Below, piece after piece: positions 27,072 through 35,140 of a DNA stretch of 64,000 nucleotides. The number at the start of each line of letters is the position of its first letter. The first letter of the stretch is position 1. This stretch comes from Eubacteriales bacterium (GTDB taxonomy: Bacteria > Bacillota > Clostridia > Lachnospirales > Lachnospiraceae): positions 1 to 64,000 of the forward strand of contig JAUNHC010000012.1 of assembly GCA_030524175.1 (NCBI GenBank), in the 5' to 3' direction. The position numbers and the translations under genes are program-made. The notes beneath the pieces are model-generated. The model saw only the letters and a program-made list of their open reading frames with translations. It searched no databases and was not told where the DNA came from.

Positions 27072-28052
27072 TCACTTTGGCTTATCCAGACATACAGAAA
27101 CCTCCCCGTAAGAAAGCATGGATTCGCTTCCATCTGCCTCCTGCACCAGGAGCCGTCCATCCGGACAAATGGATAAAGCTCTTGCCCGGCGGCGTTTCTC
27201 TCCGTCTACAATGAATATTTCCCTTCCCGGCACAATATTCCTCTCCACATATTCATGGGACAGCTTCAGTTCTTTTGTCTCCTCCAAAAGAACATTGACA
27301 ATTTCCGCTGCCAATAGATTCCGGTCCACACTGCCGGCTTTTTCCTTGTCTTCGTACAAAGCTCCTGCCACATTCTTCAATTCCTCCGGAACCTCTTCCC
27401 CATTTTTATAAAGATTTATCCCGATTCCCACAATGGCAAATTCTATATTTCCTCCTTCAAAATCAGTGATAGCTTCAGTAAGGATTCCGCACACCTTTCT
27501 GCCGTCCAGATACAGATCATTTACCCACTTAATATCAAGGAAAATCCCGCACACCTTCTTCACAGCCTTATACACCGCCGTTGCCGCAGCAGTGGTAAGC
27601 AGCAGACTCTCCTTCAGTGTCTCCTCCGGCTCAAGGATGATGCTGAGATACAGTCCTGCATCCTCCGGAGAAAAAAAACTTCTTCCCCTTCTTCCCCGTC
27701 CTGCAGTCTGTCTCTGGGCTAAAACAAATGAACCATGCCTTGCCTCCCCGCTTACAACGGCCTGCTTTGCAGCCTGATTTGTTGAGCCTACTTCATGAAA
27801 AAGCTGTATGGCTGCCTCTGGTTTATTCAGATAAAGACGGATTCCTTCCGCAGACAGCCTGTTTGTTTCTCTGTCCAGCATATATCCCTTATTTTGTCCG
27901 GCATGGATTATATATCCTTCTTCACGGAGGGATTTCACTGCTTTCCACACTGCCGCCCTGGTGCACCCAAGTTCTCCGGCAATGGTCTCCCCGGATAAAA
28001 CTTCCCCCTTATGCTGTTCTAATAATTCTAATATTCTTGATTTAACTGTCAT
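27072..28052 (-). CDS. birA: Biotin ligase / biotin operon repressor BirA
   Basis: The 326-residue bifunctional protein has an N-terminal winged helix (GETIAGELGCTRAAVWKAVK), a catalytic domain with GSTNQAAK, the GRGRRGRSFFS biotinyl-AMP loop and KWVNDLYLDGRKVCGIL, and a small C-terminal domain. It attaches biotin to carboxylases and, through the HTH, represses biotin genes. No bio genes are nearby. It lies 59 bases downstream of the membrane-anchored protein gene and may be co-transcribed with it. Confidence 0.94.
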   Translation of the reverse strand: MTVKSRILELLEQHKGEVLSGETIAGELGCTRAAVWKAVKSLREEGYIIHAGQNKGYMLDRETNRLSAEGIRLYLNKPEAAIQLFHEVGSTNQAAKQAVVSGEARHGSFVLAQRQTAGRGRRGRSFFSPEDAGLYLSIILEPEETLKESLLLTTAAATAVYKAVKKVCGIFLDIKWVNDLYLDGRKVCGILTEAITDFEGGNIEFAIVGIGINLYKNGEEVPEELKNVAGALYEDKEKAGSVDRNLLAAEIVNVLLEETKELKLSHEYVERNIVPGREIFIVDGEKRRRARALSICPDGRLLVQEADGSESMLSYGEVSVCLDKPK

Positions 28053-28111
28053 TGTTATTTTCTCTCCCGTACCCCTGCCATTTCAATCAACTATATTCCG
28101 GCTTATCCCTG

Positions 28112-28963
28112 TTATGACAAAAATCCATATTCCACAATTCCATCTTTCCACTCCGCCCGAATCAGATACACATATCCCGGCTCTGCCTGAGGAAGATACC
28201 ATTGATCATCGGTTTCCTGCACACTGATCTCCTCCCCTTCCGGAACTTCGCTGCCCTCTGCCGCAGTCTCCCGTACTTCCTCTTTCCAGCGGAGCGCAGA
28301 TACACTTTCTGGCTCAGCGGAAAATCGAAGTTTCAGATCTGTACCCCTCTCCAAGTTCAACTCCACAATTTCCTTCCACATCAGCACATGAGCAGTGTCG
28401 GCAATAGCTTCCTGGATATTCCCGCTTTTATCCTGGTATCGCCAGTTATAGGCACCTCTGTTTGTGATGGCAGATACACTGGCCATGGGAATCTCAAACT
28501 CCAAATTCAAAGAAGGAGGTTCTGAAGGATCTGGCTCCTGGTATATGGAATCAACAATATTCTGATATTGATCTGCATCATCTGGTGATCCCTCCTTGGT
28601 CACACGGATCTCTGTCACCCCCGGATATTGGCCGGGATATGACTCAAGCATTATCCCGTCTCCGTAAATCTTTACTATGTTCCCGCTTTTCAGGTCGTCC
28701 TCAGATATTTTTTTACCTTTTATATCATACAATTCATCGGGGAAATGTACAGTAAAAGGAGTGTCATTCTCCGTATCTACGAAAACATAGCTGTTTTCGC
28801 CAACCGGAACATACATGGCCGTGATACCTTGGCCTGATATTTCCGGATTCTGCTCCGTCTCTTTCGCATTTATCATATTCCGGAAAATGTAAAAAACAAT
28901 AATCAATACAATAATTGCAGTTACTGCAGTAAGAATATTTCTGTTTCTTTTCTTAGCGTCCAT
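28112..28963 (-). CDS. Membrane-anchored protein with 'KIYGDGIM' domain
   Basis: The 283-residue protein has one N-terminal membrane helix (NILTAVTAIIVLIIVFYIF) and an extracytoplasmic part. Residues 45-140 form a beta-rich domain with ITAMYVP, VFVDTENDTPFTV, IVKIYGDGIM and SYPGQYPGVTEI. The same pattern recurs in the protein at 40114-40566, so the two are paralogues. The C-terminal 140 residues (with a Trp-rich WRYQDKSGNIQE region) have no counterpart there. No known family was recognised; the fold suggests a small OB-like binding domain. ATG follows AAAGGAGG. Confidence 0.7.
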   Translation of the reverse strand: MDAKKRNRNILTAVTAIIVLIIVFYIFRNMINAKETEQNPEISGQGITAMYVPVGENSYVFVDTENDTPFTVHFPDELYDIKGKKISEDDLKSGNIVKIYGDGIMLESYPGQYPGVTEIRVTKEGSPDDADQYQNIVDSIYQEPDPSEPPSLNLEFEIPMASVSAITNRGAYNWRYQDKSGNIQEAIADTAHVLMWKEIVELNLERGTDLKLRFSAEPESVSALRWKEEVRETAAEGSEVPEGEEISVQETDDQWYLPQAEPGYVYLIRAEWKDGIVEYGFLS

Positions 28964-29129
28964 ATGCTGCCTCCTTTATCTCTATTGGTATTCTCCTATT
29001 AATATAACATGCAAATCACTCTTTATGCGATAATATATTAAAGAATAATTTCGCACATAATATTCTCCGGGATTTTTATGCAGATATGCATGAAAACACT
29101 TTATGGGATATTACCAGCAAATAATAACA

Positions 29130-29179
29130 AAAAGACAGGTGTACAGCGGGTTTCTTCTCGCCTGTATCATCTGTCTTTT
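29130..29179 (-). terminator. Terminator of the WYL operon
   Basis: AAAAGACAG (29130-29138) pairs with CTGTCTTTT (29171-29179), with an inner TACAG/CTGTA stem. On the minus strand it is followed by a T-run and lies 3 bases after the WYL gene stop. Confidence 0.7.
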
Positions 29180-29182
29180 CTC

Positions 29183-30181
29183 TTAAGTGTTCTTATCCCT
29201 GTAATTTCCCAGGGCTTTCTCCAAAAATTCCTTGTACTCTGCCCGCACACTCTCCGGCGATATGATCACTGCTCCCGGACCAAGTCCTGCCAGCCAGCCA
29301 AAAAACTGGCTGCTCACATTCACATGTACCAATGTTGCGAAATGCTCTTCGTCCTTTCTGTGAATCATAACCTCCTGACCGAAATGGTCAATCACCACTC
29401 CTACAAAACGGTTCTCAAATTCCATACAGAGAGTCTCATCCCTGCCCCCGAACATCCCGAAGGTCCTGGTAGCAAACTGAGCAGCATCGAAGCCCTCAAA
29501 TATCTCTCCCCCGTTGCGCTGATCCTGTTCCACTCTGATCTTCATCATTTTATCTACCCGGTAATGCTTGACCACGTTACTGTTCTCGTCAAGGCCTATC
29601 AGATAATAATTCTCATCTTTCCAGATCATTCCCCACGGGCTGACTCGGTATCTCTCGCCGTCCTTGCGCAGACGCATCTCCTTAGATACTGTCCACTCAT
29701 AATATTGAAAGCTGATCTGCCGGTTGCTTGATATCGCTGTATGAATCTGGTCTATATTGTAATAAATCCCCTCATTGACAGTCTTCACACGGTTCTCCAC
29801 AAAGACTTGTCTCTGTAAAAGCTTAGCTTGATGAACGCTGGTCAAGCTCTCCAGTTTTCTTATAAGCTGGCGGGATTTTCCTGTTGTAATAAATTTTGAT
29901 GACTGGACTGCATCTACCAGGAGTTTCAACTCTGCCAGCTCGAATTCTCTGCTGGCCAGATAGAATCCTGACGGTTTCTCTCTCCTGCTGACAATATCCA
30001 TGCCAAAGACCCGCAAAGTCTCAATGTCATCATAAAGGGTCTTCCGTTCCACACTGATACCACAGTCATCAAGATGAGCAATCAGTTCTTTGATCGTCAT
30101 AGGATGGTTCTCATCTGTTTTCTCCATAAGTACACGCATCAAATATAATATTTTTAATTTCTGCTGAAATGATTTCGGCAT
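29183..30181 (-). CDS. WYL-domain transcriptional regulator
   Basis: The 332-residue protein has an N-terminal HTH of the DeoR/HTH_11 type (TIKELIAHLDDCGISVERKT, residues 29-48) and a WYL domain near 150-230 (ISFQYYEWTV … YRVSPWGMIWKDENYYLIG) with a C-terminal extension. WYL proteins bind ligands or nucleic acid and often control DNA-damage or phage-defence genes. It follows a small membrane protein gene by 11 bases, in an operon whose promoter region has LexA-like boxes. ATG follows TAGGAG. Confidence 0.88.
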   Translation of the reverse strand: MPKSFQQKLKILYLMRVLMEKTDENHPMTIKELIAHLDDCGISVERKTLYDDIETLRVFGMDIVSRREKPSGFYLASREFELAELKLLVDAVQSSKFITTGKSRQLIRKLESLTSVHQAKLLQRQVFVENRVKTVNEGIYYNIDQIHTAISSNRQISFQYYEWTVSKEMRLRKDGERYRVSPWGMIWKDENYYLIGLDENSNVVKHYRVDKMMKIRVEQDQRNGGEIFEGFDAAQFATRTFGMFGGRDETLCMEFENRFVGVVIDHFGQEVMIHRKDEEHFATLVHVNVSSQFFGWLAGLGPGAVIISPESVRAEYKEFLEKALGNYRDKNT

Positions 30182-30192
30182 GGCCTAAACTC

Positions 30193-30456
30193 CTATTTAT
30201 CTGTCAATACTGCAACTACTCCGAAATATAATACCATAAAAACCAATACCAGGGCAATGACATCCGCACCGTGGAAATCAATATTCAGAAGCATTGCGCC
30301 AGCCACCATGATCTCTGCCGTGACAATGGCACCGATGATCATAGCCGTAACAGAAGAGAGTCTCCCGCCACTTTGTCTGCGCCGCTCGTGTTCCATATAT
30401 CCGCCGTCAGCCAATGCCATTTTTCTTTCTTTCATCTTCTCATTTGTACTCCACAT
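30193..30456 (-). CDS. Small two-helix membrane protein
   Basis: The 87-residue protein has a basic, charged N-terminal 35 residues and two membrane helices (VTAMIIGAIVTAEIMVAGAM and VIALVLVFMVLYFGVVAVL). The ATG at 30456 lies 6 bases after AAGGAGGAG; an in-frame TTG 18 bases upstream overlaps that site and is rejected. The family is not recognised. It is translated from the same message as the WYL regulator, so it may be a partner or a target of it. Confidence 0.65.
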   Translation of the reverse strand: MWSTNEKMKERKMALADGGYMEHERRRQSGGRLSSVTAMIIGAIVTAEIMVAGAMLLNIDFHGADVIALVLVFMVLYFGVVAVLTDK

Positions 30457-30478
30457 AAAATACTCCTCCTTCAAAAAA

Positions 30479-30578
30479 CAAACATATTTTCGCGAACATA
30501 TTTTCTTTATAAAAAGAGTATCTCATATATTAAGTCCAATAAAACGGTACAAACTTAATTTTTTCGAACATTTGTTTT
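30479..30578. promoter_or_regulatory. Three LexA-like boxes
   Basis: CGAACATTTGTTTT (30565-30578) and CGAACATATTTTCT (30493-30506) each match about 12 of 14 positions of the Gram-positive LexA consensus CGAACRNRYGTTYC. A weaker copy is at 30479-30492. They flank a possible promoter (TTGTAC, 17 bp, TATATG on minus) of the small membrane protein-WYL operon. None is a perfect site. Confidence 0.35.
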
Positions 30579-30604
30579 TATTTTATTAATAATCACTGCT
30601 AAAA

Positions 30605-30770
30605 GTAGTGAATGCTGCCCTGCAGCCTTCCCCTGATAGAACAAAGTGGACAAGTCCACTTCAACTCCCTGAATCCCTCACTCATGAGGGACTTGTACAC
30701 TTTGTGCGCCAATGTGCAGCTGCGAAGCAGCCTTCCTCTGCACATTGTGTGCATCCCCCGGAGGGTTTTT
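30605..30770. repeat. Structured palindromic intergenic element
   Basis: ACAAAGTGGACAAGTCC (30641-30657) has an inverted copy at 30689-30705 with one mismatch. The left arm is also part of the self-contained palindrome AAGTGGAC-AA-GTCCACTT (30644-30661), so the two folds exclude each other. CCCTCA/TGAGGG lies in the loop. A second stem, CAATGTGCAG/CTGCACATTG (30710-30747), encloses GCTGC-GAA-GCAGC. A CCCCCGGAGGG-T5 tail follows. No ORF with a ribosome binding site is present. Possible ncRNA or palindromic repeat. Confidence 0.5.
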
Positions 30771-30834
30771 ATATACTAGGAAAGTCATAACCTTCTGGTC
30801 ACAACAAAATGGAATACTTTCCTAGTATATAAAA
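30767..30834. repeat. 19-bp inverted repeat of terminator-linked motif
   Basis: TTTTATATACTAGGAAAGT (30767-30785) and its perfect inverse (30816-30834) face each other across 30 bp. Each follows the T-run of a hairpin: the left one that of the element at 30605, the right one that of the GntR terminator on minus. Related sequences follow terminators at 36951 and 57129. Confidence 0.6.
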
Positions 30835-30875
30835 CAGCCGGATATCCTATGGCGTAAGGAAATCCGGCTGTTTTA
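30831..30875. terminator. Terminator after the double-GntR gene
   Basis: AAAACAGCCGGAT (30831-30843) pairs with ATCCGGCTGTTTT (30862-30874); T-runs lie on both strands. Confidence 0.8.
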
Positions 30876-30907
30876 TCACAAATCTTAAATATATATATGT
30901 CTTTCAA

Positions 30908-32383
30908 TCACTTCCATAACAGAGTTCCGTCATACACCTCCATGGCAGCCTCCCAATATCCCATCCTTTTACATTCCGACACTGTCAGCTCATGTGTATA
31001 CAGAAACATTTCCGCAGCCTTTCTGCCAAAAAGTACATTGTCCCCTCTCTGCAGAACCTTCACCGCTTCCATACACTGACGGTGGATTTCAGTAGTTTTG
31101 GGAGACTTTTCCTTGTTCACAAGCTTGGGGATGCTTCTGCCGATACAATAATCCTTTTTTACTACCGCATAAATATCCTTTAGTGCCTGAAACTGTATAT
31201 GCTCCGCAATAAAGTTAAGGACTATACTTGGTGAAACATGATACACATACTCTTCTTCCCAGCGTCTGCGCAGTTCATTGTGGAGAGCTTCCGCCTCTTC
31301 TGCCGTGACATATGCAGCCGCATGTACTGCCACACCTTCAATTGTAAGGGACAGCAGTTCCAGACAATCCAGAAATCTTCTCACATGGCTTGCGATCAGC
31401 TGAGGATCTATCTCTATCTTCTGTAAATCCTCCAAATCCATGGCAACATAAATCCCCTTGCCGCGTGTGGCTGTCACAACTCCCCACTCCTGAAGAGTCT
31501 GGATTGCCTTTATGGTGGTATCAATACTGACATTATACATACTTTGTAGCTCCTCATGGGACGGGAGACGTTCCCCCGGCTGGTAATAACCCACAGCAAT
31601 AAGTCCAAGAAGATCAAGATACACTGAAGAATACCGTTCCTGTCCTCTGCGAAGGGTCTGTTCCAGTCCCTTAGTCCCCACACGCATAGGCGAATCCGGC
31701 CTTACCCGGCGGACCGGCACCTCTTCTGCAGACTCCGTAAGGAACCTGTATAATTCGAACAAATCGTCAAAATGCACCTCTTGGGGATTGCCTCCTGCTT
31801 TCAAAGTATGTATTAATTCCTTTAGGGCAGAAAGATAAACCTCACGCATTTCATGTGTTCCCGGCAGAGGATCCAGTTCAGCAAAGCCAAGGCTGTCCAC
31901 TGCACGAAGAATGAATTCATTCTCATTTCTTGATATAAAAAAACGCCAGAGCCGATTTGAAAGTCTCCAGAACTCTGTAGGTTTCTCCGGGTCCATCTGT
32001 CCTACGATCGTATCCGGAATCTGCCATTCCTCTCCGTTGCACAAAGCCATACCTTTTCCATTGACAGGATAACAAAGCAAAACCCCAGTCTTCAGTATAT
32101 CATTTGCAGCACTGGCATCGGCCTTTTCCAATGAAAGCACACCTGCATGATAAGGGTCAGCATAATGGTAAGCCACTACAGGACGCCTGCGTTTCATAGT
32201 CTCCACAAACCCTTCCTGTTCCAGCATTTTTAAAGCACGTCGGATTGTCTTCTCTGAGGTCTGAAACTCCCTGCACAGATTTGCCCGTGAAGGAAGCTTC
32301 ATACCGCCCGGAAGAAGCCCGCACTCAATCTTATTCTTCAGAATTTTATAAACTTTCTCATACATTACCACATCATTCTTCAT
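30908..32383 (-). CDS. Tandem double GntR-type regulator
   Basis: The 491-residue protein contains two GntR winged-helix domains. The first is at residues 8-72 (LPSRANLCREFQTSEKTIRR then ALKMLEQEGFVETMKRRRPV), the second near 255-320 (LPSHEELQSMYNVSIDTTIK then AIQTLQEWGVVTATRGKGIYV). Each is followed by a helical region of about 170 residues. Standard GntR proteins have one such unit and about 240 residues, so this looks like an internal duplication or fusion that could bind paired operators without dimerising. It has its own promoter and terminator. Targets unknown; the adjacent c-di-GMP genes are candidates. Confidence 0.8.
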   Translation of the reverse strand: MKNDVVMYEKVYKILKNKIECGLLPGGMKLPSRANLCREFQTSEKTIRRALKMLEQEGFVETMKRRRPVVAYHYADPYHAGVLSLEKADASAANDILKTGVLLCYPVNGKGMALCNGEEWQIPDTIVGQMDPEKPTEFWRLSNRLWRFFISRNENEFILRAVDSLGFAELDPLPGTHEMREVYLSALKELIHTLKAGGNPQEVHFDDLFELYRFLTESAEEVPVRRVRPDSPMRVGTKGLEQTLRRGQERYSSVYLDLLGLIAVGYYQPGERLPSHEELQSMYNVSIDTTIKAIQTLQEWGVVTATRGKGIYVAMDLEDLQKIEIDPQLIASHVRRFLDCLELLSLTIEGVAVHAAAYVTAEEAEALHNELRRRWEEEYVYHVSPSIVLNFIAEHIQFQALKDIYAVVKKDYCIGRSIPKLVNKEKSPKTTEIHRQCMEAVKVLQRGDNVLFGRKAAEMFLYTHELTVSECKRMGYWEAAMEVYDGTLLWK

Positions 32384-32406
32384 ACAAACACCTGCCTGAG
32401 GGTTTC

Positions 32407-32435
32407 ATTATACAATAGATGCGGCTATTCTTCAA
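32407..32435 (-). promoter_or_regulatory. Promoter of the double-GntR gene
   Basis: TTGAAG (32430-32435), 17-bp spacer, TATAAT (32407-32412). The -35 box overlaps the stop codon of the upstream EAL gene. Confidence 0.6.
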
Positions 32436-35140
32436 TTCACATTTTTATTTAAGAACAGTATAAGCTTTTCTTCCTGCATAGGCCTGGCATAATAAAATCC
32501 TTGCATATACTGCACTCCCGACTCAAAAATCTTTTTCTGCTCCTCTTCTGTCTCAATGCCTTCGGCAACCACCGTCAGGGAATTTATTTTTGCTATATCC
32601 ACAATAGAGTGAAGCAATGCGGACTGTTTCTCACTTGTAAGAATTTGTTTTGTAAGAGACCGGTCTATCTTGATAACATCCACAGGCAGATTTGACAGAT
32701 AATTCAAACTGCTGTACCCCACCCCGAAGTCATCCAGCGCAATCCTGATTCCTGTTTCCCGAAGCTTGTTCAGGATTTCAGAGGCACCTTCAATAGACTG
32801 TATAAGTACACTTTCTGTGATTTCAAGGGTAATCTGTTCTGTGCTAACACCGGACTCACGGATCAACTTTAGCAGATGCTCTGCGCTGTTTCCCCCAAAA
32901 AGCTGCTGAACAGAAAGATTGATCCCCATATGGCTCAGTCCAAGTTCTTTCCCATAGGTATGCATAAATCTGCAGGCGTGGCTGAGCACATAATCTCCAA
33001 GTTTCTCCACCATCCCTCTGCGTTCAGCCAGCGTGATCACCTGTCCTGCTGAAAAATATCCTCCATTTCCGTCTGCCAGGCGTACCAAAGCTTCCACCGC
33101 ACCGCATTTGCCTGTGGCCAAAAATGCCATAGGCTGATACCACACTTCAAGTGTCTCCTGCCGAATCGCATCTTCAAGCCGATGCAGGATATTTGCTTCC
33201 GTACGTACCATCTCATCCAGTCTATCATTATAAATCACTACCTTCTGTCCTGATTCTTTTGATAAACGAAGAGCCGCCTGTATACAGTCAAGAAGCGTTT
33301 CCGGGCTGTCTCCATTCACAGGATACCGGCATACAATAATACGGACCTGCAGTGCCAGGGTGGTATTCCCTACTGACACCGGCTCCGACAACAGCTTCTC
33401 CAGACGGAGTGCCTGTGCTTCCTCACTCTCCTCAGACAAGGAAATGCCTAAAAACACATCGCCGTTAATGCGGTACAGATAGTTCCCAAACGGCCGCGAC
33501 AGACGATGAACTACCTCTTTCAGAATCTGGTCCCCAATATCAACACTGAACAATTCATTATATTGGCTGAAGGTACAGATATCCACGCAAAAGAGGCTGA
33601 ATCTCCTTTTTTGATCATAAGAGATAAGAACATTTGCATCGCGCAGATACTTAGGACGATTCCCTACATTGAATACAGGATCGAAATAAGCAAGCTGCTC
33701 TACCTGCTTACGGTACTGATTAAATGTTTTTGACAGCTCCATCATTTCCAGGTCTGTATATTCATCAAAAATCACACCCGTCTTCCCGGCAATAAGCTGC
33801 CGGCATTTTTCAGTGAGCATACGCGCCGGTGATTCCTGGGAACGCCGGGCATAATAGTCACTTATGAGGGCGGATAATTCATCCTTCGCACTACTGTTCT
33901 GCCCACAGGATTTATAAGCATAGCTGGCAGTGAGAAAACTTTTTTCTCCATTCACACGTATTCTTAACAGAAGTTCCAGGGACAGCCCCTTGGCAAAATC
34001 CTCACGCTGAAAATTTTCTCCGTATTCGCGGACTGCCACTGCAAAATTCCCTTCCCCTAAACGTCCTGCAATATAAGGGCTTCGTATAAACCCCTCCATG
34101 CGCTGGGAAATGCTTCCCAAAAATTCTTCCTCTTCCACGGGCCCGATAAGCTGTGCCGCCTGATTGTAGCCCACTAAAGTAAAATAAAACAACTCTACCG
34201 CTCCTCCATAAAGAGAAAGCCACTGATCCAGTACAGCAGTAAATCCAGCCTGATTGTAGAGACCTGTACGGCTGTCAACATAGGACAGTTGTTTTATAGT
34301 ACACTTTCTCATATATCCCTTATACAAAGCATATGTCAAAGTAAGTGAAAGCAAAGCTATAAAAATGCAGACTGCAGCAATGATCATATTCTGACCTGGG
34401 CTGCACCAGCCGTCAGCAGGCTGAACACTAAGATTCCATTGTGCAGGTAAAAGTAAGGACACTTTTGCTGCCTTTGAGAAATCAATCTCCTTTCCTGATG
34501 AAGATATAACCTCTTTATGTCCGTTCTGGGAATTCACGCGCCAAAGCTCATAATCATACCCTTGTTCCGGAAGATATGACAGGCCAAGTTCTCTCATCAC
34601 ATATTCACTGTCCAGGGCAACGGCAACCTGTCCCAGATATGTGTCCCCCTCCAGGATAGGCTGAAGAAAAAGGAACACCTCTTTCTTATTCTCATCGTAA
34701 TCCATAACCAGAGGACCTTCCACCACGAGATCCTTGGTGACTTTCGCCAATGTATAAACATATGAAAAGTCTTTTAGCTTTTTTCCTTCCTGTGTTCCGT
34801 AAGCGTCTTCCGGCAATGCCCGTACTACCGTATCCTCTTCTATCAGACACACATAGCAAACTTCATCCCTGCTCAGCAAACTGTCACCAGCAGATTCAAA
34901 CCAGGAAATATCATCCTTTTCCATAATAGATGCCATTTGAGAAAGAGACTCTGTCTCATTCATAGCACCGGTAAGCTGCAGCATGATATTTTCACTGTAA
35001 AAATGGAGGAGACTTTCAACCTCCTGCTGGCGTATGTCCACAAAGGCTCTCCGAAGGGACCTTCCTGTCACAGCAGTAAGGATGAGCACCAGAACAACCA
35101 CAGAAACACACAGAATGCCGCGTTTATTCCGTTTCTTCAT
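32432..35140 (-). CDS. Cache/GGDEF-GGDEF/EAL c-di-GMP phosphodiesterase
   Basis: The roughly 902-residue membrane protein has an N-terminal helix, an extracytoplasmic sensor (residues 30-265), a second helix, two degenerate GGDEF domains (signatures LGEGNF and INGDVF instead of GGDEF) and a C-terminal EAL domain. The EAL residues look complete: VEALVRL, INLSV, LEITES, LDDFGVGYSS, IKIDRS, VVAEGIET, MQGFYYARPM. It should therefore hydrolyse c-di-GMP, with the GGDEF units regulatory. The ATG at 35140 follows GGAGGCCTTT and overlaps the end of the upstream diguanylate cyclase by 17 bases, which implies translational coupling of opposing activities. Confidence 0.88.
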   Translation of the reverse strand: MKKRNKRGILCVSVVVLVLILTAVTGRSLRRAFVDIRQQEVESLLHFYSENIMLQLTGAMNETESLSQMASIMEKDDISWFESAGDSLLSRDEVCYVCLIEEDTVVRALPEDAYGTQEGKKLKDFSYVYTLAKVTKDLVVEGPLVMDYDENKKEVFLFLQPILEGDTYLGQVAVALDSEYVMRELGLSYLPEQGYDYELWRVNSQNGHKEVISSSGKEIDFSKAAKVSLLLPAQWNLSVQPADGWCSPGQNMIIAAVCIFIALLSLTLTYALYKGYMRKCTIKQLSYVDSRTGLYNQAGFTAVLDQWLSLYGGAVELFYFTLVGYNQAAQLIGPVEEEEFLGSISQRMEGFIRSPYIAGRLGEGNFAVAVREYGENFQREDFAKGLSLELLLRIRVNGEKSFLTASYAYKSCGQNSSAKDELSALISDYYARRSQESPARMLTEKCRQLIAGKTGVIFDEYTDLEMMELSKTFNQYRKQVEQLAYFDPVFNVGNRPKYLRDANVLISYDQKRRFSLFCVDICTFSQYNELFSVDIGDQILKEVVHRLSRPFGNYLYRINGDVFLGISLSEESEEAQALRLEKLLSEPVSVGNTTLALQVRIIVCRYPVNGDSPETLLDCIQAALRLSKESGQKVVIYNDRLDEMVRTEANILHRLEDAIRQETLEVWYQPMAFLATGKCGAVEALVRLADGNGGYFSAGQVITLAERRGMVEKLGDYVLSHACRFMHTYGKELGLSHMGINLSVQQLFGGNSAEHLLKLIRESGVSTEQITLEITESVLIQSIEGASEILNKLRETGIRIALDDFGVGYSSLNYLSNLPVDVIKIDRSLTKQILTSEKQSALLHSIVDIAKINSLTVVAEGIETEEEQKKIFESGVQYMQGFYYARPMQEEKLILFLNKNVN

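Noticed and set aside
30767-30834. Recombinase target (FRT-like or attachment site) because of the inverted TATACTAGGAAAGT arms
   Set aside because: The arms are explained by two convergent copies of a motif that also follows terminators elsewhere as single copies, and no recombinase gene is nearby.
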